Origin: Flavobacterium sp.
GTDB taxonomy: Bacteria; Bacteroidota; Bacteroidia; Flavobacteriales; Flavobacteriaceae
NCBI RefSeq assembly: GCF_039595935.1
Contig: NZ_JBCNKR010000006.1
Location: 124,001-188,000 of the forward strand
Direction of reading: 5' to 3'
DNA length: 64,000 nt
Positions 42,641 to 52,010 of the stretch are shown piece after piece. A program made the translations under genes and the position numbers. Under the pieces are notes generated by a model, which saw only the letters and a program-made list of their open reading frames with translations, was not told the DNA's origin and ran no database searches. Each line of letters begins with the position of its first letter. The first letter of the stretch is position 1.

Positions 42641-44995
42641 TTATTGATTAACGTAAGTATTAAAATAACCACATTCTGCAATTACATCCTGATAATATTT
42701 GGTATCTGAATAGTCTTTTTGAAGTGTTTTAAAACCATTCCAGGCTATAAAATTAATTTTATCATCTTCAATACTCCACCAGTCTCTAACGTTATTATAT
42801 TTATTATTGTAATATTCGTTTCGTTCACATTTCGAAATCAAATAAACACATTTTGCTTTTTGTTCTTTTGTTATTGCTGCCTGCAGTGCTTTTTGGTAAT
42901 ACATTTTAGAAACGCTGCAATCCGTAATCATCTTTTTCATCGAATCTCTAAAGGAATACGGACTTGATCCGTAACCTACGATGCTGATTTCGTAAAAAGT
43001 TCTTCCGTTTCCGAAATGCGAAATATTATAAAAGGCATTCCCAAGCAATAAACTATTCGTGTAAACATCTTCTTTTTTCTCGAGTTTATCCTGCATATCT
43101 TTTATCGTCGTTAGAAAATCCATAAAAGTATATTTCTTTTTTTGATATGCCGCATGATCGCAGTCGTGACAATCTTTTATACTTCCGTTAAACGGATTTC
43201 CTAAAAACTTATAATATTGAACAGAATCTGTCTGCTTCATAAATTCAATCGCTTCCGTAATTTTATTTTTAAAAGCTGCCTGAACCGCCTGAAAATTATT
43301 GATATCTTTTAATTTCAAACTATAAATTCCCGCACCAATATTTTCGATTTCAGTTTTATTAGATTTCGATAAAAAGGCTTTCATTCCCTGCAGATCTTTT
43401 TCATTATCATAAAATGAATTTCCGTCGTTCCAGTAACTATAACGGGATTCTCCAAATAATTCCGCCATTACCGGATTTCCTTTTTCTTTATAAAGATTCG
43501 ACAAATAACTTCTGCTCCATGCTGCAGCGTTTTGATAGCGAAACTCTTGTCCTTTATAATTTTTAGGAAGTTCATAATACAGCCAATTTAAATCTGCCAG
43601 AATTGTTTTTTCATTTTTATCTGTCAGTTTATCGATTTTGTTCATATTATTTACAAAGCGAAGTAAACGAAACTGCATTCCCGCCAATTCCGTTTTCGGA
43701 AGCGTTTTTACAGCCTTATCAAAACTTTTATCGGCATTGGCATAATCTCCTTTTAAAGTCTGCAGATAACCCAGAGACAAATCCCATAAATAAGGCTTCT
43801 CTGTATTTCCGGCCGCCGAAATTTTTGACACTAAATCAAAAACCGTTTTATCAACTTTTGGCTGGTTTTCTGCTTTATTTTCGGCAACGGTTTGCTTTTT
43901 CATTGGCTGATTTTCTCCCACATTCTGCTGAAAAGAATTATTAATAGCCTGCTCTTGTTTGTTTACCAATCTTGTCGCCAGATAATTTAAATGTTCACTT
44001 TTTGGATCTAACTCGTAAATTTTCTCGATTGCCAGTTTTTCATCTTTATAAAATCCATGAATTGCCCAAAGTGCCGCTTTTTCATTATTTGTTTTAGCCA
44101 TTGCAAGTGCTTTTGTCCAGTCTGTTTGGTTTTTTGGACTAAAACTATAAGCCGTTACTACACGAAGTTCAGGACATTTGTCAAAAACCTGTGCATATAA
44201 ATAATTCGAAACGGCGTATTTTTTCTGTTTGTAATTGATTCCTGCAACATAAGAAAGCGCACGGTAATACAACACATTTTTAGGAACCGAACTTTCTGTT
44301 TTATTAAAAAACTCAATTGCTTTTTGCTTGTTGTTACTATAAAAACGAGCCTTCATAGTTAGAAACCAATATCTGTTTTTCAAAAATGGGTCTGAAATAG
44401 TATTGTAAACATTTTCGATAGACTGAATCATTTTGGCATCATTAAAAGTTTCATTCTCAACTTTCTCATAACTCCAGTAATCTTTGCCAATAGAAACAGT
44501 TTCTATTTTTTGAGCCAGATATAAAAACTCAACAAAGCTTTTTACTTTTTCGTCTTTCAACGGTATTTTTTTACCCCATTTTAATGATGAAGCATTTTCT
44601 TTTTTGTTTTTATAATAAACATGAAGATTAGTAATTTCTTTTTTGTTGACCTCCTTTTTTTCATCAGAATAATAGTTAGGACTTTCATCTCCTATTAAAA
44701 AATAATTTACCGTTGTGGTATCTATTTTTCCTTTAAGATAAGTTCCCCAATCTTGTTTTAAATTTTTATTGAAACGGGAATTGTGATCTCTGTCAAAACC
44801 AATTTTATAAAAAACATCACCGGATAAAAACAAAGGCGAATATGATTTGTCTGCAAAAGTTTCAGGAGTAAAATTAGAATTATAGTTAAAAAAATCCCAG
44901 TCGTCTCCGCCGGCACAAGCATAAATAATTCCGTAAATAGAAAGTATTGTAATACTAGAAACTAGAAATAACTTGTTTAAAAATATTCTTTTCAT
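42641..44995 (-). CDS. Large periplasmic protein with helical (TPR-like) repeats, unknown function
   Basis: 784 residues. Signal peptide KRIFLNKLFLVSSITILSIY, ending near YACAGGDDWDF; the CAGGDDWDFF region is of a type I have seen in uncharacterised Bacteroidota proteins. Much of the chain is paired helices (about 190-720), with aromatic residues typical of TPR/SLR folds. A GNPFNGSIKDCHDCDHAAYQ segment gives a Cys/His pair that could bind a metal. The start overlaps the upstream lipoprotein gene by 41 bases, so the two are translationally linked. The function is unknown. Confidence 0.75.
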   Translation of the reverse strand: MKRIFLNKLFLVSSITILSIYGIIYACAGGDDWDFFNYNSNFTPETFADKSYSPLFLSGDVFYKIGFDRDHNSRFNKNLKQDWGTYLKGKIDTTTVNYFLIGDESPNYYSDEKKEVNKKEITNLHVYYKNKKENASSLKWGKKIPLKDEKVKSFVEFLYLAQKIETVSIGKDYWSYEKVENETFNDAKMIQSIENVYNTISDPFLKNRYWFLTMKARFYSNNKQKAIEFFNKTESSVPKNVLYYRALSYVAGINYKQKKYAVSNYLYAQVFDKCPELRVVTAYSFSPKNQTDWTKALAMAKTNNEKAALWAIHGFYKDEKLAIEKIYELDPKSEHLNYLATRLVNKQEQAINNSFQQNVGENQPMKKQTVAENKAENQPKVDKTVFDLVSKISAAGNTEKPYLWDLSLGYLQTLKGDYANADKSFDKAVKTLPKTELAGMQFRLLRFVNNMNKIDKLTDKNEKTILADLNWLYYELPKNYKGQEFRYQNAAAWSRSYLSNLYKEKGNPVMAELFGESRYSYWNDGNSFYDNEKDLQGMKAFLSKSNKTEIENIGAGIYSLKLKDINNFQAVQAAFKNKITEAIEFMKQTDSVQYYKFLGNPFNGSIKDCHDCDHAAYQKKKYTFMDFLTTIKDMQDKLEKKEDVYTNSLLLGNAFYNISHFGNGRTFYEISIVGYGSSPYSFRDSMKKMITDCSVSKMYYQKALQAAITKEQKAKCVYLISKCERNEYYNNKYNNVRDWWSIEDDKINFIAWNGFKTLQKDYSDTKYYQDVIAECGYFNTYVNQ

Positions 44996-45959
44996 AATTT
45001 TTTAAATTGAATTCGTCTAAATCGTAAAATATAATTTCTTTTGGAGATGCTGTTGAATTTTCACTTAAATCATCAGCCATTTCCATTAAATTTTCAGAAG
45101 AAATGGTTTCTGTTTTCAGCAGGTCATTTTCTTCATAATAAACACCATTTTTATAGTTTGATTGTTTTACTTTAAAAAATATCGGGCTGATTTGTTCAAA
45201 ATTTTTGTCTTTTTTCAGTTCGGTAAAATTTAATTTTGACCGCAGTCCTAAAACTTTTCCATTCCTGATATGAATTGCCCACGAATATATTGGCAAAGCA
45301 TAATTAAGTGAAAGCGGATATTTTTTTAAAGTTTTAATATATCCTTCGGAGATTTTTCTATCGTAAATAGAATTCAAGGAATCTGGCGCAATAGTTCCCA
45401 TATTATAAAACATTAAAACGCCGTTGTCTACATTGGGGATTTTAGTTTTCTTAAAATATTTAACCTGATGAAGTCGTATTGTCGCCGAGAGTTTTTTCTT
45501 CGAAAGTTTCTTGATGTTCTCTATAAACTTTAAATAATGATCTTTACTTTCTAATGTCCAGTCGCAGTCAATTTGAATTTCTGAACAACTCAAACCATTC
45601 TTTTCATTGATTTCATTAATTAAATGAATTGTTTTTTGAGCCAGATCTTCCAGATCAGGATTTTTTTCGAGCATGACTTTATTTTTAATAAAAACAACTG
45701 GAACAATTTCAAATTTTCGGATATTTTCCTGAAAATGAATGGGACTTATAGGAATAGGATTTTGTATTTGAGGATGAAGTCCGATATCAAAATAACGAAC
45801 ATACAATTTTTGAACGTTATTCTCTTTTAAAATTTCTTTTTCCGTTTTAGAAAATTTCAAATTGGTTTTCCAATAATAAAACGCAATTGCAGGTTTGTCG
45901 TTTTTACTGCAGGCCGAAAGCAAAACAACTATTAAAACCAGAAAAAATCTTTTTATCAA
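44955..45959 (-). CDS. Lipoprotein with TIM-barrel-like (DUF3142-like) domain
   Basis: 334 residues from a TTG at 45959, which gives a clean lipoprotein signal MIKRFFLVLIVVLLSAC. A longer frame from a TTG at 45986 would begin inside a -7 box. The mature protein has FYYWKTNLKFSKTEKEILKE and VQKLYVRYFDIG, then alternating strands and helices (SCSEIQIDCDWT, GVLMFYNMGTIAP, YALPIYSWAIHIR), suggesting a TIM barrel similar to DUF3142 glycosidase-like proteins. The acidic IDCDW tip could be catalytic. It is paired with the large repeat protein downstream. Confidence 0.7.
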   Translation of the reverse strand: MIKRFFLVLIVVLLSACSKNDKPAIAFYYWKTNLKFSKTEKEILKENNVQKLYVRYFDIGLHPQIQNPIPISPIHFQENIRKFEIVPVVFIKNKVMLEKNPDLEDLAQKTIHLINEINEKNGLSCSEIQIDCDWTLESKDHYLKFIENIKKLSKKKLSATIRLHQVKYFKKTKIPNVDNGVLMFYNMGTIAPDSLNSIYDRKISEGYIKTLKKYPLSLNYALPIYSWAIHIRNGKVLGLRSKLNFTELKKDKNFEQISPIFFKVKQSNYKNGVYYEENDLLKTETISSENLMEMADDLSENSTASPKEIIFYDLDEFNLKNYEKNIFKQVISSF

Positions 45960-46129
45960 AACCCGGGAAATTATATTCGAACCCAAAAGTAAGAAATTAT
46001 ATCGTATTGATTATTTCAATTGATAAAAAAGAAGAAAGCCTAAAAGCTGTAAATCCTAATAAATGGCTAAAAAATTTCAATTAAAGCAAATATAATTGTT
46101 ATTTTGTGCAATCAAATTTAAAAACCGCT

Positions 46130-47818
46130 ATGTTTAAAAGCAACCTGAAATACCTTTCATTTTTATTAGTCTTATTAATGATGAGCTGCGCCAAAAGAGG
46201 CAGCATAACTGGCGGATTAAAAGACACACTGGCACCGGTTTTGGTTTCGAGTGTTCCTAAAAATTTCAATACCAATTTTAAAGGCGATGAGATTAATATA
46301 GTTTTTGATGAATATATAAAGCTAAAAAACCTCAACAAACAGCTTATTATTTCGCCTCCTATGAAACATGAGCCGCTGATTACACCAACCGGAGTCAGCA
46401 AATTCATAAACATAAAAATCAAAGATACTTTACAGCCTAATACGACTTACAGCTTAAATTTTGGCCAGAGTATTGCCGACAATAATGAAGGAAATGCCAT
46501 AAACCAATTCAAATATGTTTTCTCGACAGGGGCTTATATTGACTCACTTACTCTTGCCGGATCGATAAAAGATGCGCACGCAAAATATGTCGACAATTTT
46601 GTATCTGTAATGTTGTATGAAGCAAATGACAAATACAAAGATTCTGTTATTTATAAAGAATTTCCACGTTATATTACCAATACTTTAGACAGTTTGCGAA
46701 CTTTTAAGTTTGAAAATTTAAAAGCTGGAAAATATCTTTTAGTTGCTTTAAAAGATAAAGGCAGCAACAATAAATACAATCCGAAAGATGATAAAATTGG
46801 TTTTATAAAACATTTTATTACTGTACCAAACGATACCCTTTTTGAATTGAATTTATTTAAGGAAACGCTTCCGCTAAAGGCAGTAAAACCAATTCAGGCA
46901 TCAGGAAACAGATTACTGCTTCCGTATGAGGGAAAACAAAATTTCAAAATCAACACGCCAAAAATTGTACTTAAAAACAATAGCGAAACTCTGGAAACAA
47001 TTGTCACACAGTTTCCTAAAAAAGATTCGCTGCAGGTTTGGTACAAGCCTTTAAAAGTAGATTCACTACAACTTGAAGTAAGCAGAGATACTTACAGCAA
47101 AAAGTTTAATGTTAGGATTAAAGACCAGAAAAAAGACACTTTAAGTATTAAGGCGGTTCAAAACGGAATCATCAATTTTAGAGAACGCTTTACTTTAGAA
47201 ACCGAAACACCGTTAGTTAAATTTGATAAAACAAAAATCAAATTAGTAAACAAAGATTCTACAGCGGTTGATTTTACGACTGAATATGATGTTTTCGATC
47301 AAAAATTATATGTTGATTTCAAAAAAGAACCTTTAGAAAAGTACAATTTTACTTTTTTACCAGGCGCTTTAACTGATTTCTATGAGAAAACAAATGATAC
47401 TTTGTCGTATAAATTAACCACAAAAGAAGTTGCTGATTACGGAAATTTGGTTTTAAACCTAAAGAATGTAAAACGTTTCCCGATTATTGTTGAAATTACA
47501 AACAAAAAAGGCGACGAAGTATTGGCCAGCGAATATTCTGAAGGAAATACAAAAATAGAATTCAATTTATTAGTCCCAACTCAGTTTACGGTAAGAGTTG
47601 TTTACGATGACAATAAAAACAAAATGTACGATACCGGAAGTTTCTTAGACAAAAGATATTCTGAAGAAGTTTTCTATTACCAGCAGGAAGTCGACGTTAG
47701 AGCCAATTGGGATGTCGATCAGTCTATAGATTTAAGCATTCCGTTTAGTCCAGAAATAGAGAAAAAAGAAGACGCAAAAAAGAAGAAAAAAGAAGAAAAA
47801 CAGCGAAAAGCTTTCTAG
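46130..47818 (+). CDS. Lipoprotein with N-terminal Ig-like (Big_5) domain
   Basis: 562 residues from the ATG at 46130 (a GTG 24 bases upstream is less likely). The lipobox is LLMMSCAKRG. The first domain (about 25-135: PVLVSSVPKNFNTNFKGDEI ... IKLKNLNKQLIISPP ... TTYSLNFGQSIADNNEGN) is a bacterial Ig-like fold. The remaining 400 residues are beta-rich with no recognised motif and end in a Lys-rich tail (KKEDAKKKKKEEKQRKAF). It is likely a cell-surface or periplasmic scaffold common in flavobacteria. Confidence 0.8.
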   Translation: MFKSNLKYLSFLLVLLMMSCAKRGSITGGLKDTLAPVLVSSVPKNFNTNFKGDEINIVFDEYIKLKNLNKQLIISPPMKHEPLITPTGVSKFINIKIKDTLQPNTTYSLNFGQSIADNNEGNAINQFKYVFSTGAYIDSLTLAGSIKDAHAKYVDNFVSVMLYEANDKYKDSVIYKEFPRYITNTLDSLRTFKFENLKAGKYLLVALKDKGSNNKYNPKDDKIGFIKHFITVPNDTLFELNLFKETLPLKAVKPIQASGNRLLLPYEGKQNFKINTPKIVLKNNSETLETIVTQFPKKDSLQVWYKPLKVDSLQLEVSRDTYSKKFNVRIKDQKKDTLSIKAVQNGIINFRERFTLETETPLVKFDKTKIKLVNKDSTAVDFTTEYDVFDQKLYVDFKKEPLEKYNFTFLPGALTDFYEKTNDTLSYKLTTKEVADYGNLVLNLKNVKRFPIIVEITNKKGDEVLASEYSEGNTKIEFNLLVPTQFTVRVVYDDNKNKMYDTGSFLDKRYSEEVFYYQQEVDVRANWDVDQSIDLSIPFSPEIEKKEDAKKKKKEEKQRKAF

Positions 47819-48582
47819 GGTTTAATTTCGAAAAAATCTTTATCGCTTAAAAAATCGAGTTTTTTTCTCGTTTCCAACATTTCATTTTTATCCAGAGTAA
47901 CCACAAAAACACCTTCTGTTTCTTGTGGTTCTAAAATATAATTCCCTAAAAAATCAACAACTTGCGAATGCCCAATGTGTTCGTAGTTGTTGGCATCAAG
48001 CCCAATTCTGTTTACACCCACAACATAACTTAAGTTTTCGATAGCGCGCGCTTTTAACAAAGCGTCCCAGGCGTTGGTGCGTACTTTTGGCCAATTCGCA
48101 ACGTACAGAAGTAAATCGTAATTTTCTACATTTCGAACAAAAACCGGAAAACGCAAATCGTAACAAACCTGCAGACAGATTTTCCAATCCAGATAATTAA
48201 CTATTACTTTTTCTGTTCCGGCGGTATAAAATTTATCTTCGCCGGCAAGCGTAAATAAATGGCGTTTGTCATAATATTTAATTTCACCTGACGGAAAAAC
48301 AAAGAACATTCTGTTATAGTAATTTCCATTTTCGGTAATAACCACACTTCCCGTTATTGCACTATTTTTCTCTTCTGCAATAGTTTTCATCCATAAAACA
48401 GTTTCACCTTCCATAGTTTCTGCAACTGCAGATGGATTCATCGTAAAACCTGTCGAAAACATTTCGGGCAGAACAATCAAATTAATATCAGAATCGAGCT
48501 GATTTATTTTCGATTCGAAATTTTTTCTGTTTGCCGAAGCATTTTCCCAAGTAAGGTCTGATTGAATAAGTGCGATTTTCAT
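47815..48582 (-). CDS. Nitrilase-superfamily omega-amidase (YafV/Nit2-like)
   Basis: 255 residues. The catalytic triad is Glu40 (LIVLPEMFSTGF), Lys in YYDKRHLFTLAGED near 107, and Cys in LQVCYDLRFPVF near 142. The GEDKFYTAG segment is typical of the omega-amidase subgroup, which hydrolyses alpha-ketoglutaramate and related amides. It converges with the Ig-like lipoprotein gene and shares the bases CTAG with its stop. A TATTTTTG -7 box lies 5-12 bases before the ATG (48594-48587), implying a very short leader. Confidence 0.9.
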   Translation of the reverse strand: MKIALIQSDLTWENASANRKNFESKINQLDSDINLIVLPEMFSTGFTMNPSAVAETMEGETVLWMKTIAEEKNSAITGSVVITENGNYYNRMFFVFPSGEIKYYDKRHLFTLAGEDKFYTAGTEKVIVNYLDWKICLQVCYDLRFPVFVRNVENYDLLLYVANWPKVRTNAWDALLKARAIENLSYVVGVNRIGLDANNYEHIGHSQVVDFLGNYILEPQETEGVFVVTLDKNEMLETRKKLDFLSDKDFFEIKP

Positions 48583-48711
48583 TCTTCAAAAATACGAATT
48601 TTCAGCCAAAATTGATTTTTTGCAAAAAAAGTACTTTCTGCAAATTTTTCTCAAAAATTCCTTTAAAAACGGGATTCTTTTAAGATTATAAAAATACTTC
48701 ATTAAAATATA

Positions 48712-48748
48712 TTGCAAAAAAAATGCAGTTATTGCAAAAAAAATGCAA
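48712..48748. promoter_or_regulatory. Two tandem operator-like repeats upstream of susC
   Basis: Site 1 is TTGCAAAAAAAATGCAG (48712-48728). Site 2 is TTGCA-A7-TGCAA (48732-48748), a perfect inverted repeat. They are 20 bases apart, two helical turns. Site 1 is identical over 17 bases to the site before the GH20 gene (60497-60513). Site 2 ends 18 bases before the susC -7 box. Confidence 0.65.
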
Positions 48749-48766
48749 AAGTGAAGAATAAATATC

Positions 48767-48774
48767 TATATTTG
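48767..48774 (+). promoter_or_regulatory. -7 promoter box (TATATTTG) for the susC operon
   Basis: A perfect TAnnTTTG match about 45 bases before the susC ATG, directly downstream of the two operator-like sites. Confidence 0.65.
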
Positions 48775-48802
48775 ATTCGCCAATAAAAACCAAAAGAAAA
48801 AC

Positions 48803-48823
48803 ATGAAAACCAAAGTATTATGA
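48803..48823 (+). CDS. Six-codon upstream mini-ORF overlapping the susC start
   Basis: ATGAAAACCAAAGTATTATGA encodes MKTKVL, and its stop overlaps the susC ATG as ATGA. It is a near-duplicate of the susC beginning (MKTKLI), shifted in frame. It may tune susC translation or be an old duplicated start; expression is not shown. Confidence 0.35.
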   Translation: MKTKVL

Positions 48824-51800
48824 AAACAAAGCTTATTTCATTAGTATTTGCCGGAGGAATCATCTTCTCTGCAAATGCCAAAGAGACTGCAATAAAAAAG
48901 CATCTTTTTGAACAGCAAAGCAATCAGGTTGAAATTACAGGCCAAATATTGGGTCAGGATGACGGAATGCCAATTGCAGGAGCGACAATTTATGCCGAAA
49001 GCAATAATAAAATAGCAACGATATCTGATGAAAACGGAAAATTTAAATTAAATGTTCCGGAACACGAAGTTCATATCATTGTATCTTATATGGGTTATGA
49101 AACTTTATCATTTGCCTTAATCAATACTTCAAATTTAACGATCAGATTAAAACCTGCCGAAAATGTTCTGGAACAAGTTTTAGTTACCGCATTAGGGGTT
49201 AAAAAAAGCACTAAAGCGGTAGCTTATGCAGTAACTGAACTTAAAGGAACTGAATTTACAAAAGCGAAAGAAACCAATATTTCGAATGCATTGGTTGGAA
49301 AAATTGCCGGTGTAAACGTAAGCAGTACTTCAACCGGAGCAAATGGTTCGACAAGAGTTGTAATACGTGGAAATGGTTCACTTAACGGAAATAACCAGCC
49401 GATGTATGTAGTGAACGATTTACCAATTGACAATACACAATTGAATTTACCGGGAATTGGAAACGGTGCCGGATCTACCAGAATTAATGTGGATCGTGGT
49501 GACGGAACATCTGTCATAAATGCTGATGATATTAAAACCATTACAGTTTTAAAAGGTGGAACGGCAGCCGCACTTTACGGTGCAAATGCTGCAAATGGTG
49601 TTATTTTAATTCAGACAAAAAGAGGTTCCGCCCAAAAAGGAATTGGAGTTGAATATAATTCATCTTTTACTTTTGAAACACCTTCGATAATTCCGGACTG
49701 GCAGTATGAATATGGTTCCGGAGCAAACGGAAAAAAACCAACTACACAGGCAGAAGCTATTGCTGCCGGACGCTGGTCGTGGGGTGCAAAAATGGACGGA
49801 AGCAATGTAATTCAGTTTGACGGAGTTGCCAGACCTTATGTTCCTCAAAAAAATAATATTAAAAATTTCTACGAAACCGGAACGACTTTTATTAACTCTC
49901 TGGCTTTATCCGGAGGAAATGAAAAAGCTACAGGCCGACTTTCGTTCTCAAACATGGATAATGAAAGTGTTGTTCCTAATTCTGATTTTAATAGAAAAAG
50001 TGTCAATATTGCGAGTAATGTCAACTTGACAAATTGGTTAAAATTTGATATTGTGGCGCAGTATAATTTAGAAAAATCACACAATAGAGTTACTGTTTCT
50101 GATGCTGAAGCCAACCCAAACTGGGGAACTTACATGATCGCCAACACCGTAGATATTCGAAATCTTGCCCCAGGTTATGATGAAAACGGAGTTGAAGAAG
50201 CATGGAACCCAGTTGCGGTGGCTACAAACCCTTATTTTGTAGTTAATAAAATTAAAAACAGCGATACTAAAAATCGTTTTATCGGGATGTTGAATGTGAA
50301 AGTTAATTTCACTCCTGAATTATTCCTTCAAGGTAGAATTGGACAAGATTATACGGATTATGATTTCTTTGGATATATTCCAAAAACAACTTTAAACAAT
50401 CCGGTAGGTTATGCGCAGGGTTCAAAAATGAAATTATCAAACATAAATTCTGAAGCAATTTTAAATTATACTAAGAAAAACATCTACAATGATTTCTCTT
50501 TAAATGCTTTGGTTGGCGTTAACTCCCGTACCACTTTACGAGATGAAACCAGAGTTGAAGGTTCAAATTTTGTACTGGATAATTTTTATGCTTTAAGCAA
50601 TTTATCTACTTTGACTTATAGTTATCCTTACGGAAAAACCAAAACAAATTCTGTTTACGGCGCTGCTGATTTTGATTATAAAAATATTGTGTTTTTAAAC
50701 TTAACTGGTCGTCAGGATTGGTTTTCTACACTTTCAAAAGAAAATAATACGGTTTTTTATCCATCAATCGGAACAAGTATAATTCTTTCAGATATTATAA
50801 AAATGCCGGAATTTGTTTCGTTTGCTAAACTTAGAAGTTCTTGGGCACAAGTTGGAGGCGCAACGCCGGATCCATACGCTTTGAACCAATCGTACTCAAT
50901 GATTCAGGGCGGACATAATGGCCAGCAAGTGCAGGGACCAACAAGTTCAAGAGTTCCAAATGCCACTTTAAGTCCGTTGACTTCGACAACAATTGAGGTT
51001 GGAACTGATTTAGGATTTTTCAATAATCGCTTAAATCTTGATTTTGCATGGTACAACCGTGCCACTACAAACGATATTGTTGAAACTACAATTTCTACAG
51101 CTTCGGGCGCAAACACAGCCTTATTGAATTTAGGAAAAATGAGAAATAAAGGGGTTGAGTTTTTACTTAGCGGTAAAATCATTAATTCTGATAAATTCAC
51201 CTGGGACGCGAGTTTCAACGGATCTTATAACGAAAATAAAGTTGAAGCACTTACAGATCAGTTAAACTCTATTACAATGACAACTTCTGTAAACGGATAT
51301 GTTACGATTACAAGTGATGTTGGCCGTCCGTACAGTATCATAAAAGGTTACAGACCTCGTAAAGATGCTAACGGAAATACGGTTTACAACGTAAGCGGCG
51401 GATCTGCATCTATTGCGCAGGGACCACTTGAAGAATTAGGTCAGGGAGTTCATCCTTGGGCAGCGGGACTTAGCAACGAATTCAAATACAAAAACATTTC
51501 ATTCAGCTTTTTAATCGACGGTAAATTTGGAGGAAGTTTATACTCTGGAACTAACTTATACGGAACTCGTATGGGATTGACAAAATTAACGCTTGAAGGA
51601 CGTGAAAGCGGCTTGCCAATTAAAGGTGTTGATGTTAACGGAAACCCGGTTGATATGGTTATTGCTCCGGAAAATCTTAGAACGTATTATGATGGTTTAA
51701 GAAATATTTCATCTGAATTTGTGTATGATGCAAGTTTCATCAAACTGAGACAAATTATTTTAGGCTATGATCTCCCTCTTGAAAAAATGAAAGGATTATC

Positions 51801-51975
51801 AAAACTTCAGGGCGCTTCGATTTCGTTTGTTGCCAGAAACTTATTCATTCTTTACAAGAAAACGCCAAACGTAGATCCGGAATCTGTATTTAGCGCCGGA
51901 AATGCTCAGGGTGTAGAACAATTTGGAGTTCCAAAAACAAGAAGTTTCGGTTTAAACTTAAATGTAAAATTCTAA
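48820..51975 (+). CDS. SusC/RagA-type TonB-dependent outer-membrane transporter
   Basis: 1051 residues. Signal peptide KTKLISLVFAGGIIFSANA; then a carboxypeptidase-regulatory-like domain (about 38-115: GQDDGMPIAGATIYA); then the plug (about 125-240, with GVNVSSTSTGANGSTRVVIR and the typical VLKGGTAAALYGANAANGVI). A 22-strand barrel fills the rest, and the C-terminus ends in ...LNLNVKF as needed for outer-membrane insertion. It imports oligomers bound by SusD, energised by TonB. It is the first gene of the utilisation locus. Confidence 0.96.
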   Translation: MKTKLISLVFAGGIIFSANAKETAIKKHLFEQQSNQVEITGQILGQDDGMPIAGATIYAESNNKIATISDENGKFKLNVPEHEVHIIVSYMGYETLSFALINTSNLTIRLKPAENVLEQVLVTALGVKKSTKAVAYAVTELKGTEFTKAKETNISNALVGKIAGVNVSSTSTGANGSTRVVIRGNGSLNGNNQPMYVVNDLPIDNTQLNLPGIGNGAGSTRINVDRGDGTSVINADDIKTITVLKGGTAAALYGANAANGVILIQTKRGSAQKGIGVEYNSSFTFETPSIIPDWQYEYGSGANGKKPTTQAEAIAAGRWSWGAKMDGSNVIQFDGVARPYVPQKNNIKNFYETGTTFINSLALSGGNEKATGRLSFSNMDNESVVPNSDFNRKSVNIASNVNLTNWLKFDIVAQYNLEKSHNRVTVSDAEANPNWGTYMIANTVDIRNLAPGYDENGVEEAWNPVAVATNPYFVVNKIKNSDTKNRFIGMLNVKVNFTPELFLQGRIGQDYTDYDFFGYIPKTTLNNPVGYAQGSKMKLSNINSEAILNYTKKNIYNDFSLNALVGVNSRTTLRDETRVEGSNFVLDNFYALSNLSTLTYSYPYGKTKTNSVYGAADFDYKNIVFLNLTGRQDWFSTLSKENNTVFYPSIGTSIILSDIIKMPEFVSFAKLRSSWAQVGGATPDPYALNQSYSMIQGGHNGQQVQGPTSSRVPNATLSPLTSTTIEVGTDLGFFNNRLNLDFAWYNRATTNDIVETTISTASGANTALLNLGKMRNKGVEFLLSGKIINSDKFTWDASFNGSYNENKVEALTDQLNSITMTTSVNGYVTITSDVGRPYSIIKGYRPRKDANGNTVYNVSGGSASIAQGPLEELGQGVHPWAAGLSNEFKYKNISFSFLIDGKFGGSLYSGTNLYGTRMGLTKLTLEGRESGLPIKGVDVNGNPVDMVIAPENLRTYYDGLRNISSEFVYDASFIKLRQIILGYDLPLEKMKGLSKLQGASISFVARNLFILYKKTPNVDPESVFSAGNAQGVEQFGVPKTRSFGLNLNVKF

Positions 51976-52010
51976 GCTCGCATTATTTCTAATTTTTTAA
52001 ATTAAAAGAC

